A DNA stretch of 32,531 bases from Anaerolineae bacterium (GTDB lineage Bacteria; Chloroflexota; Anaerolineae; JAFGEY01), in the NCBI GenBank assembly GCA_016929775.1, contig JAFGIE010000005.1, positions 1 to 32,531 on the forward strand, given 5' to 3'. How positions within the stretch are numbered: the stretch's first letter is position 1; every line of letters starts with the position of its first letter. Shown here piece by piece: positions 26,901 through 32,531 of this stretch. A program made the position numbers and the translations under genes. Below the pieces are notes generated by a model. That model had not been told where the DNA came from, did not search any database, and saw nothing but the letters and a program-made list of their open reading frames with translations.

Positions 26901-27156
26901 CGGGATCTATGACTACCCGGTGCTGATGGACGGCGGGCAGGTGACCGCTCCGCGCCTCGCCATCTTTGGGCCTGACAACGAGTGGGAAGTCGAGAACGTC
27001 GGCGTCTCACCGGACGTCGAGGTCGAGATGACGCCCAAGGACGTGATCGCCGGCGGCGACCCGCAGCTCGAGGTGGCGGTCGAGATCGTGCTGCAGGAGT
27101 TGGCGGAGCATCCGTTGCCGCCGGTGGAGCGTCCGGAGCCGGCGGAGCGCGTGTAG
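23938..27156 (+). CDS. Tricorn protease
   Basis: This 1072-residue protein matches archaeal tricorn in length and layout: a six-bladed propeller (TPMFSPDGRWIAFSGSYDGN), a seven-bladed propeller ending near residue 515, an acidic lysine-rich insert at 522-556, then a C1-PDZ-C2 catalytic part. The nucleophile is S961 in EYAGSGGDAMPL, with H739 in VGHAYVGGG and E1019 in VENVGVSPDVEV; the archaeal Ser before the histidine is G738. Tricorn cuts proteasome products into small peptides in the cytoplasm. The start ATG 23938 is seven bases after GAAGGGAG (23923-23930). No signal peptide. Partner aminopeptidases are not in the window. Confidence 0.94.
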   Translation: MPTPQTETLLLKQPTVSADHVAFLYAGDLWLADRNGDHARRLTVHPGDKSTPMFSPDGRWIAFSGSYDGNICVYVISIEGGSPRRLTYHPGADWVRGWTPDGQRVLFASSRDAPTVRYKRLYTVPLEGGYPEPLPMPMGERGAYAPDGSQIAYTRIPEPFWSWKRYRGGMTTRIWLLDLATYDYVEIPHGNASDTFPCWLGDTVYFVSDRSETVNLFAYQTRSGAVTQLTHHADFDVRSLTAGAGMLAYEQGGRIHLYDPTTQTSRALHISLGADLPATRPHFQRAVNAIRKAGLSPTGARALFEVRGEIVTVPAKKGEIRNLTRTPGVHERDPAWSPDGQRIAYFSDHSGEYELVIADQSGLQDKTTISLGGRSFYYGPTWSPDGTKIAYTDKALNLYYIDLEDKTPVRVDTDTYDHPWRSLNPAWSPDSRWIAYTKRLNTHMRAVYLYELGTGQSQQVTDGLSDTTWACFGPEGKYLYFAASANFGLNTGWLDMSSYERPVRCGLYVAVLNKDDPSPLAPESDEEPEKEEPKTDEDKADEDKDQDKEAAKTVEVRIDLAGLDQRILALPVPERGYGALQAAENKLYYLETLPNQWGARKPTLYALHAYDLKERKDEVLVVQVRGFWLSADGKKLLYQGEQDGAYTLVDTDKKPGSDTGETKLDLGNLEVYVDPRAEWRQMFDEVYRIQRDFFYDAHMHGVDWEAVCERYRPFLDHVGHRSDLNYLFAEMMGELVVGHAYVGGGEVPGSAPVKCGLLGADWEIVDGAYRIARVYPGQNWHPELRAPLTEPGVNVVAGEYLLAVNGQPLRAPDNVYRLFEQTADRLTELRVGPSTDDTEARTVTVKPVDSETALRHWAWVEGNRRRVDALSGGKVAYVYMTNTSLEGYESFNRYYFSQLDRQGVVIDERFNGGGSVADYVVDMLDRPLLCHWATREGAVFHSPNASIFGPKVMIINEYAGSGGDAMPLFFRRRGLGKLVGKRTWGGLIGIYDYPVLMDGGQVTAPRLAIFGPDNEWEVENVGVSPDVEVEMTPKDVIAGGDPQLEVAVEIVLQELAEHPLPPVERPEPAERV

Positions 27157-27244
27157 GGGATCGCGCAGTGGGGTGAGCGTGTCGGCGCGACCGGAAGAGG
27201 CGTCGATGGGGTCCGGCGGTCAGGTTGAGGAGGGAAGCAGACTG

Positions 27245-28489
27245 GTGGGAGAGCGAGGCGAGATCACGGTCTATGGCGCACATTGGTGCCCGGACTGCCG
27301 ACGGAGCAAGCAGTTCCTGGGCGAGCACCAGGTGCCTTACAACTGGGTGGACATCGAGCAAGACGAGACCGGTGAGCAGTACGTGCTGCGCGCAAACGAT
27401 GGAAAGCGCATCATTCCTACGATCGAGTTTGGCGATGGGTCGTTCCTGGTCGAACCGTCGAATGCAGAGCTGGCGCAGAAGCTGGGCCTGCGCACGGTTG
27501 CCGAGCGCAGTCACTATGACCTGATCATCGTCGGCGGCGGGCCAGCGGGCCTGACAGCTGCACTCTATACGGCGCGAGAGGGGATCGATACACTCGTCGT
27601 CGAGCGCGGCGCGATGGGCGGGCAGGCGGCGGCGACGCAGTGGTTGGACAACGTGCCCGGCTTTGTCGACGGGATTGACGGGGCCCGCTTTGCGGCACAG
27701 CTCCGCCAGCACGCCGCACGCTTTGGCGTGGAAGCCCTGGACGCGCAGGAGGTGACCTCAATTCACAGTCACGACAACTATCACTGCGTCGACACGGCAG
27801 ACGGCAGCGAGTACAGCGCGCACGCTGTGCTTCTGGCGACAGGGAGCCGATACCGGCAGCTGGGTGTGCCCGGGGAGAGCAAGTACATCGGTGCAGGGGT
27901 GCATTTCTGCGCCACGTGCGACGGACCGTTCTACAAGGGGCTGCCGGTTGCTGTCGTGGGTGGGGGCAACAGCGCGACGGAGGAGAGCCTGTTCCTGCTC
28001 CGGTTCGTGGAACGGGTGACGCTGCTCGTGCGCGGTGAGGCGCTGACGGCGAGCGCGATCCTGCGAGAGAAGGTGCTTTCCCGGGAGCGGATCGAGGTGC
28101 GCTTCCATACCGAGGTCACAGCTTTCCATGGAGAGGGAGGCAAGCTGTCAGTGGTGAGTGTGCGTGACAACCGGAGTGGCGACACGGAGCAGATCGAGCC
28201 GGCAGCGGTGTTTGTGTTCATCGGCCAAATCCCGAACACCGATTTCCTGGCGGGGAGCGGAGTGCGCGTCAACGAGTGGGGGTTCATCGTCACCGGGCAC
28301 GACTTGGTGCACGAGGGGGACCGTCCCCCTGGCTTCGAGGGACGAGACCCGGCGGCGCTGGAAACGAGCATGCCCGGGATCTATGCCGCAGGCGATGTGC
28401 GTGCGGGTAGCACCAAGCAGGTCGCCGCTGCTGCTGGTGAGGGCACCACGGCGGCGCTGCTGATCCGGGAGTACCTGAAGGATGTGTAG
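27245..28489 (+). CDS. Glutaredoxin-thioredoxin reductase fusion flavoprotein
   Basis: A 414-residue fusion. Residues 1-80 form a glutaredoxin-like domain with C15-P-D-C18 (YGAHWCPDCRRSK) and the cis-proline region IIPTIEFGDG. From about residue 93, a thioredoxin reductase follows with FAD site IIVGGGPAGLTAALY, the redox pair C222-A-T-C225 in HFCATCDG, the NADPH site AVVGGGNSATEE and the closing FAD motif GIYAAGDVRAG. Electrons would go NADPH-FAD-CATC and then perhaps to the attached CPDC. The strongest ribosome-binding site (AGGAGG 27228-27233) favours GTG 27245; ATG 27206 or GTG 27173 would extend the N-terminus with sequence unlike the domain. Confidence 0.9.
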   Translation: MGERGEITVYGAHWCPDCRRSKQFLGEHQVPYNWVDIEQDETGEQYVLRANDGKRIIPTIEFGDGSFLVEPSNAELAQKLGLRTVAERSHYDLIIVGGGPAGLTAALYTAREGIDTLVVERGAMGGQAAATQWLDNVPGFVDGIDGARFAAQLRQHAARFGVEALDAQEVTSIHSHDNYHCVDTADGSEYSAHAVLLATGSRYRQLGVPGESKYIGAGVHFCATCDGPFYKGLPVAVVGGGNSATEESLFLLRFVERVTLLVRGEALTASAILREKVLSRERIEVRFHTEVTAFHGEGGKLSVVSVRDNRSGDTEQIEPAAVFVFIGQIPNTDFLAGSGVRVNEWGFIVTGHDLVHEGDRPPGFEGRDPAALETSMPGIYAAGDVRAGSTKQVAAAAGEGTTAALLIREYLKDV

Positions 28490-28552
28490 TACTGCTACAG
28501 CAGAGAGGGCCATGCTTGGGCGCGATGCCCAGGTTGCAGAAGGGAGATAACC

Positions 28553-29824
28553 GTGTCTAGCACTCTCGACGTTCTGGCACTTCGCAGCCAGTTCCCGGCG
28601 CTGGCGCGCACGGAGGGGGGACAGCCGGTCGTCTACCTCGACAACCCGGGCGGGACGCAGGTGCCGCAGGCAGTGGTCGATGCCGTGACCGATTATATGG
28701 TGCACCACAATGCCAACCACGGCGGGGCGTTCGGCACGAGCGCGCGCAGCGACGCGATCTTGGACGACGCGCACGCCGCCATGGCGGACATGCTCAACGC
28801 CGCCTCGGCGGACGAGATCGTGTTTGGGCCCAACATGACGACGCTGACGTTGGGCGTGAGCCGGGCGCTGGCGCGCGAGATCGGGCCCGGGGACGAGATC
28901 GTGGTCACGCGCATGGACCACGACGCCAACATCGCGCCCTGGCTCCTGGTCGCCGAGGACCGGGGGGCGACGGTGCGCTGGGCTGATTTCGACGTCGAGG
29001 ACTATACGCTAGACATGGAGGGCTTGCGCGGGCTGATCAACGACCGGACGGCGGTCGTGGCGGTCGGCTATGCGTCGAACGCGCTGGGCACGGTGAACGA
29101 CGTGCGGACGATCGTCGACTGGGCGCACGATGTCGGCGCGCTGACGTTCATCGACGCCGTGCAGTATGCGCCGCACGGGCCGATCGACGTGCAGGCGTTG
29201 GGGTGCGACCTGCTGGCGTGCTCGGCCTACAAGTTCTATGGTCCGCACATTGGCGTGCTGTATGGCAAGTACGACCTGCTGGACCGGCTGCGGGCGTACA
29301 AAGTGCGCCCTGCGCCGGGGGATCCGCCCGGCAAGTACGAGACGGGGACGCAGAACCACGAGGGGATCGCCGGGACGCTGGCGGCGGTGGGCTATCTCGC
29401 CGGGATCGGGGAGAGGTACGGGGCGCCGTACGAGCGCTACTTCCCCAGGCTTTCGGGTCGGCGCCTGCACCTCAAGACGGGGCTATCGGTCCTGCGCGCG
29501 TACGATCACGTGCTCAGCGCCGCGATCCTGGACGAGTTGGAGACGCTGCCCGGGGTGCGCGTGCACGGGATCGCGGACCGCAACCGGCTGCGCGAGCGGG
29601 TGCCGACCGTGTCGTTCACGTGGGAGGGGCGCCACCCGCGCGACATCGCGGCGGCGCTGGGCGACCAGGGCATCTATGTGTGGGACGGGAACTATTACGC
29701 GCTGGCGGTGACAGAGCGCCTGGGCCTGGAGGGCAAGGGCGGGATGGTGCGGGTTGGTGCGGTGCACTATAACACGGTGGAGGAGATTCGGCGGCTGGGC
29801 GCTGCGCTCCGGGCGCTGACTTGA
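28553..29824 (+). CDS. Class V aminotransferase, cysteine desulfurase-like (VC1184 type)
   Basis: A 423-residue PLP enzyme. K227 in CSAYKFYGPHIG is the PLP lysine, and the N-terminus YLDNPGGTQVPQAVVDAV plus HHNANHGGAFGTS follows the VC1184 branch of cysteine-desulfurase-like proteins. I cannot see the mobile cysteine loop used by IscS or SufS, so sulfur transfer should not be assumed. GTG 28553 is seven bases after AGGGAG. The last third has a second, broken copy at 30758-31221, separated by the hydrolase gene. Cytosolic; substrate unknown. Confidence 0.88.
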   Translation: MSSTLDVLALRSQFPALARTEGGQPVVYLDNPGGTQVPQAVVDAVTDYMVHHNANHGGAFGTSARSDAILDDAHAAMADMLNAASADEIVFGPNMTTLTLGVSRALAREIGPGDEIVVTRMDHDANIAPWLLVAEDRGATVRWADFDVEDYTLDMEGLRGLINDRTAVVAVGYASNALGTVNDVRTIVDWAHDVGALTFIDAVQYAPHGPIDVQALGCDLLACSAYKFYGPHIGVLYGKYDLLDRLRAYKVRPAPGDPPGKYETGTQNHEGIAGTLAAVGYLAGIGERYGAPYERYFPRLSGRRLHLKTGLSVLRAYDHVLSAAILDELETLPGVRVHGIADRNRLRERVPTVSFTWEGRHPRDIAAALGDQGIYVWDGNYYALAVTERLGLEGKGGMVRVGAVHYNTVEEIRRLGAALRALT

Positions 29825-29926
29825 CCGGGAGCTGCCTTCATCGCGGATCTCGTTCTTGTGGAGTACCGGCCCCTTTGTGCCAGGGCATTCGGGCGGCTGG
29901 TTCAAGTACGCACAGAAAGGACTCTT

Positions 29927-30751
29927 ATGGCTATGTGGCAATCTGGTGATGTGCAGGTGAACGGTCTGCGTCTGCACTACACACGCACTGGGGGCGCCAA
30001 GCCGCCGGTTGTGCTGGCGCACGGGTTCTCTGATGATGGCCTGTGTTGGACGCCGGTGGCGGAGGTGCTGGAAGCGGACTATGACGTGATCATGGTCGAT
30101 GCCCGCGGCCACGGACGGTCCGAGGCCCCGGAGCAGGACAGCAACAGGACGGATATGGCAAGTGACCTGCGCAGCGTGATCGAGGTGCTGGGCCTGCACC
30201 GGCCGGCGGTGATCGGTCACTCGATGGGTGGCGCGACAACGCTGGCTCTGGCTGGCCTCTATCCTGACGTGCCTGGTGCGATCCTGCTGGAGGATGCAGC
30301 GCCGCTGGGATTGGGGGCCACGCGCAGGCCGCCTGACCCAAACCGGCCTGCGTGGATCACAGAGATGTTCGCCAACATCCAGAGCAAGACGCGTGAGCAG
30401 TTGATCGCCGAACAGTGCGCGGCAACGCCGGCCTGGTCGGAAGTGGCACTTGAGTTGGTGATCGATGCCCGGCTTCGCCTCAGCCCCAAGGTCGCCGAGT
30501 TTGGTCCGCCCACAGCCGTCGACTGGCCAGACATACTCAAGCAAGTGACCTGTCCGGCCCTGCTGATCGCGGCTGATCCTGACCGAGGGGGAACGATCAC
30601 CGCCGAGCGCATTGCTGCATTTCAGTCGTATGTGCCGCAGTTGCGCGCCATCACGATAGCCGGGGCTGGTCACTGCGTGCGGTACGAGCAGTTTGACCGC
30701 TACATGGATATTGTGCGCGGCTTTCTGGCGGGAGTGACCGCAAAGACCTGA
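29927..30751 (+). CDS. Alpha/beta hydrolase
   Basis: A 274-residue hydrolase with the full triad: nucleophile S99 in GHSMGG, acid D217 or D219 in LLIAADPDRGG, and H249 in GAGHCVR. The oxyanion region is HGFSDDGLCW. Such folds cut esters, lactones, amides or C-C bonds; the sequence does not decide which. ATG 29927 follows GAAAGGA (29915-29921); a frame opening at 29858 is longer but lacks a ribosome-binding site. No signal peptide. Directly after its TGA comes a fragment of the upstream aminotransferase in the same frame, which suggests that this gene arrived or was rearranged between two copies. Confidence 0.9.
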   Translation: MAMWQSGDVQVNGLRLHYTRTGGAKPPVVLAHGFSDDGLCWTPVAEVLEADYDVIMVDARGHGRSEAPEQDSNRTDMASDLRSVIEVLGLHRPAVIGHSMGGATTLALAGLYPDVPGAILLEDAAPLGLGATRRPPDPNRPAWITEMFANIQSKTREQLIAEQCAATPAWSEVALELVIDARLRLSPKVAEFGPPTAVDWPDILKQVTCPALLIAADPDRGGTITAERIAAFQSYVPQLRAITIAGAGHCVRYEQFDRYMDIVRGFLAGVTAKT

Positions 30752-30757
30752 TGTCTT

Positions 30758-31221
30758 GCGGCGGCGGTGGACTACCTGGCCGAGATCGGGCGACAGTACG
30801 GTCGGGAATCTGAGGATCGCTTCGCCGGCTTTTCCGATCGACGGCTGCACCTCAAGACGGGATGACCGTGTTGCGCGAGTACGACCACGTGTTGAGCGCG
30901 GCGATCCTGGACGAGCTGGAGACGCTGCCCGGTGTGCGAATTCATGGGATCACCGACCGGAACCGGCTGGAGGAGGGCGTGCCTACGGTGTCGTTTACCT
31001 GGGAGGATCGGCACCCGAGGGACATCGCAGCAGCGCTGGGCGATCAGGGGATCTATGTCTGGGACGGGGACTATTACGCGTTGGCGGTGACGGAACGCCT
31101 GGGCTTGGAGGGCAGGGGCGGGATGGTGCCGATTGGGGCGGTGCACGCCGGCGAAGCGCACGGCAACACGGTGGAGGAGATCCAGCGACTGGGGAAAGCG
31201 TTGCGGGCAAGTGTACCCTAG
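30758..31221 (+). pseudogene. Frameshifted C-terminal fragment of a VC1184-type aminotransferase
   Basis: Bases 30758-30862 encode AAAVDYLAEIGRQYGRESED and on to SDRRLHLKTG, matching the intact gene at 28553-29824. A one-base loss near 30860 then brings a TGA, and the match continues in the next frame from ATG 30862 (MTVLREYDHVLSAAILDELE) to the stop at 31221. The catalytic lysine half is missing, so it cannot be a working enzyme. The second part is very similar to the intact copy but has VHAGEAHGNT where that has VHYNT. Stop and start overlap as ATGA, so re-initiation to give a 119-residue peptide is conceivable. Confidence 0.88.
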
Positions 31222-31567
31222 TTGCAGTGAGTTGGACGGCGCATTCATACGGTGCTATGATGAGTGCACAAGTGACGGTCCTTTACGCAGTTGAGTCGTT
31301 CGCACTTGGATCGTGTGAAAAGGGACGCCTCGCGCGTAGACCATCTGGCCGCAGGCCCAGCGCCCAGGGAGCCGGACGAGGCGATCCGGCAGAGCCGCGG
31401 GCTTTGGTAGGCCCGGGGCGGGCACCCGCGTTATGGCAGTTTGGACAGCGCTGGGCGGAACTGGGCAGCCAGGTCACGAGAGCCAAACGCCATCCTGGAT
31501 GGCGTTTGCACGAATAGGGCGAGGGCGTGAGTGCATGCAGATTCGCAGTTTCAATGGGAGGTCGATT
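31222..31567. other. Gene-free, GC-rich, hairpin-forming region
   Basis: No convincing reading frame lies in this 346-base stretch. Short inverted repeats are dense, for example GCCGGA / TCCGGC around 31365-31385, CGGGC / GCCCG just after it, and CGCCCAG near 31360 that can pair with CTGGGCG near 31451. The 25-base inverted repeat at 31484-31508 is the clearest. It does not match RNase P RNA, SRP RNA, tmRNA or 6S features that I know. It could be a structured non-coding RNA, an untranslated leader, or scar DNA from the rearrangement to its left. GGGAGG (31556-31561) is the ribosome-binding site of the next gene. Confidence 0.4.
31484..31508. repeat. Near-perfect 25-base inverted repeat
   Basis: CAAACGCCATCC (31484-31495) and GGATGGCGTTTG (31497-31508) are exact reverse complements around one base, T 31496. 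As RNA this folds into a stem of about ten pairs with a five-base loop CCTGG. The T-run is only three bases, so it is a weak terminator candidate. It may also be a protein-binding palindrome or a REP-like unit. It lies about 60 bases before the HEAT-repeat gene. Confidence 0.65.
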
Positions 31568-32531
31568 GTGACGAGGAAACCATTTGCGATCGTGCTCCTT
31601 CTGTTGATGTTCGTCGTTGCCATAGGTTCGACAGCAAGCTGTGCCCCCGACATCGAACGACTCGCGCACAAGCAGAATGTCGGGGGTCTCATCAGAGCCT
31701 TGGACCATCGAGAATGGGAGGTACGCCAGGACGCGGCCCATGCGCTGGGCACCCTCGGCGACCCGCGGGCGGTTGAGCCGCTCACCACTGCGCTCAATGA
31801 GAGGAATCCGCTTGTGCGCGAGGCCGCCGCCAAAGCGCTGGGCACCCTCGGCGACCCACGAGCGGCCGAGCCGCTCATCACTGCGCTCAAGGATGAGGAA
31901 GAGTCCGTGCGCGAGGCTGCTGCCGAGGCGCTGGTCAGGATCGGCGAACCAGCGGTCGAGCCGCTCACCATCGCTCTCAAGGATGAGGAAGCGTCTGTGC
32001 GCGAGACTGCCGCCGCGACGCTAGACTTGTTGGGCTGGAAGCCTGATGACAGCGAAGCTGGTGCCTGGTACTGGGTCGCCAAAGGAGAGTGGATGGAGGC
32101 CAGTCGCCTGGGTTCGGTGGCGGTCGAGGCGCTCATTGCCACCCTCAAGGAAGATCGCATTGGGAGGGCCAGTGCTGCCGCCGAGACGCTGGGCGCCATC
32201 GGCGACCCGCGCGCGGTCGAGCCGCTTATAGCCGCCTTCTGGCATGGGCATGATTCCCTGGTGACAGCTGCCGCCGAGGCGCTGGGCGTCATCGGCGACC
32301 CGCGCGCGGTTGAGCCGCTGATCGCTGCCCTCGAGCGTGGGTATACTTTCGAGGTGGCACCTGTCGCCGAGGCGCTGGGTGCACTTGGCGACCCGCGGGC
32401 GGTCGAGCCGCTCATCGCCGCCCTCGAGAAACGCCAATCCTCAAGGGACGCCAAACCAGCTATCGCCGAGGCGCTGGGTGCCCTTGGCGACCCGCGTGCG
32501 GTCGAGCCGCTCATCGCCGCCCTCCCAATAC
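31568..32531 (+). CDS. Secreted or lipoprotein-like HEAT-repeat protein (partial)
   Basis: A reading frame of 321 codons is open to the right edge; the 3' end is missing. GTG 31568 follows GGGAGG by six bases. The N-terminus is a signal peptide (basic start, then IVLLLLMFVVAIG) with Cys 25 in STASC, a weak lipobox. The rest is PBS-lyase-type HEAT repeats of 31 residues with the core GDPRAVEPLI seen seven times, one of them degenerate (GEPAVEPLT). A spacer, LGWKPDDSEAGAWYWVAKGE, interrupts them as in other large HEAT families. Such repeats form a solenoid for protein binding. Partner unknown; it would act outside the cytoplasmic membrane. Confidence 0.85.
   Translation, partial: MTRKPFAIVLLLLMFVVAIGSTASCAPDIERLAHKQNVGGLIRALDHREWEVRQDAAHALGTLGDPRAVEPLTTALNERNPLVREAAAKALGTLGDPRAAEPLITALKDEEESVREAAAEALVRIGEPAVEPLTIALKDEEASVRETAAATLDLLGWKPDDSEAGAWYWVAKGEWMEASRLGSVAVEALIATLKEDRIGRASAAAETLGAIGDPRAVEPLIAAFWHGHDSLVTAAAEALGVIGDPRAVEPLIAALERGYTFEVAPVAEALGALGDPRAVEPLIAALEKRQSSRDAKPAIAEALGALGDPRAVEPLIAALPI
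31757..32531 (+). repeat. Tandem 93-base repeats encoding HEAT units
   Basis: The codons for GDPRAVEPL recur with starts at 31757, 31850, 31943, 32201, 32294, 32387 and 32486. Spacing is 93 bases within each block and 99 bases before the last unit. Between 31943 and 32201 lies the WYWVAKGEW spacer module. Similarity is high at the DNA level as well as the protein level, especially in the last four units, which suggests recent duplication or gene conversion. The array continues past the window edge. Confidence 0.8.

Noticed and set aside
30756..31517. A 253-codon forward frame across the broken aminotransferase copy
   Set aside because: It is out of frame with the clear homology to the aminotransferase and continues into non-coding sequence.
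31222..31567. A known housekeeping RNA (RNase P, SRP, tmRNA, 6S)
   Set aside because: None of the conserved sequence blocks of these RNAs could be found, so only unspecified structure is reported.
29825..31567. Insertion sequence or transposon around the hydrolase
   Set aside because: No transposase, no matching terminal inverted repeats at both ends and no target duplication are visible. The duplication is explained by the aminotransferase copy alone.
31474..32514. A long minus-strand frame with Ser-Gly-Ser repeats
   Set aside because: It is the antisense shadow of the HEAT repeats, whose plus-strand frame has a ribosome-binding site, a signal peptide and a known repeat consensus.
31757..32531. 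CRISPR-like regular repeats
   Set aside because: The repeats are coding, in frame, 93 bases long and encode HEAT units; there are no unique spacers of constant length.

Overview
The window is high-GC (low-to-mid 60s percent by eye) chromosomal DNA of a bacterium, most likely a Chloroflexota (Anaerolineae-like) lineage. This assignment is inferred from gene content and style: the fused S10-spc-alpha ribosomal operon, zinc-ribbon forms of S14, S4, L24 and L36, a zinc-lid adenylate kinase, a tricorn protease, a DUF2723 membrane protein, a VC1184-type cysteine-desulfurase-like protein and HEAT-repeat proteins of the WYWVAKGEW type. No rRNA or tRNA is present, so the placement is not proven.

Bases 1-17638 hold one long forward-strand translation operon: the 3' end of tuf, then rpsJ, rplC, rplD, rplW, rplB, rpsS, rplV, rpsC, rplP, rpmC, rpsQ, rplN, rplX, rplE, rpsZ, rpsH, rplF, rplR, rpsE, rpmD, rplO, secY, adk, map, rpmJ, rpsM, rpsK, rpsD, rpoA, rplQ, truA, rplM, rpsI. 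The order is canonical, with two notable points. infA is absent between map and rpmJ, and L17 carries an internal helical insertion of about 58 residues. Start codons are unusually diverse (TTG for rpsC and probably rpoA; GTG for rpsS, rplX, rpsZ, rplF and rpmJ).

Bases 17639-18284 are a regulatory hinge. A strong hairpin (17659-17701) separates rpsI from a convergent small TPR-like gene (17729-18007, minus strand). That small gene and a forward DUF2723 gene are read from two near-consensus sigma-70-type promoters whose -35 hexamers occupy almost the same bases on opposite strands (18113-18119). The two promoters should therefore compete for RNA polymerase.

Bases 18285-29824 carry a same-strand accessory cluster: a DUF2723 GT-C-like membrane protein, a nucleotidyltransferase-fold protein with a cysteine-substituted active-site motif, a cyclophilin-like protein, an ABM/LsrG-like monooxygenase, an apiosidase-like (DUF5060/DUF4038) glycosidase, a full-length tricorn protease, a glutaredoxin-thioredoxin reductase fusion, and a class V aminotransferase. 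Common themes are cell-surface glycan handling, peptide turnover and thiol redox, but the cluster is not a pathway that I recognise.

Bases 29825-32531 look rearranged. An alpha/beta hydrolase gene is followed at once by a frameshifted C-terminal copy of the upstream aminotransferase. Next comes a 346-base gene-free, hairpin-rich stretch, and then a secreted or lipoprotein-like HEAT-repeat protein that runs off the right edge.
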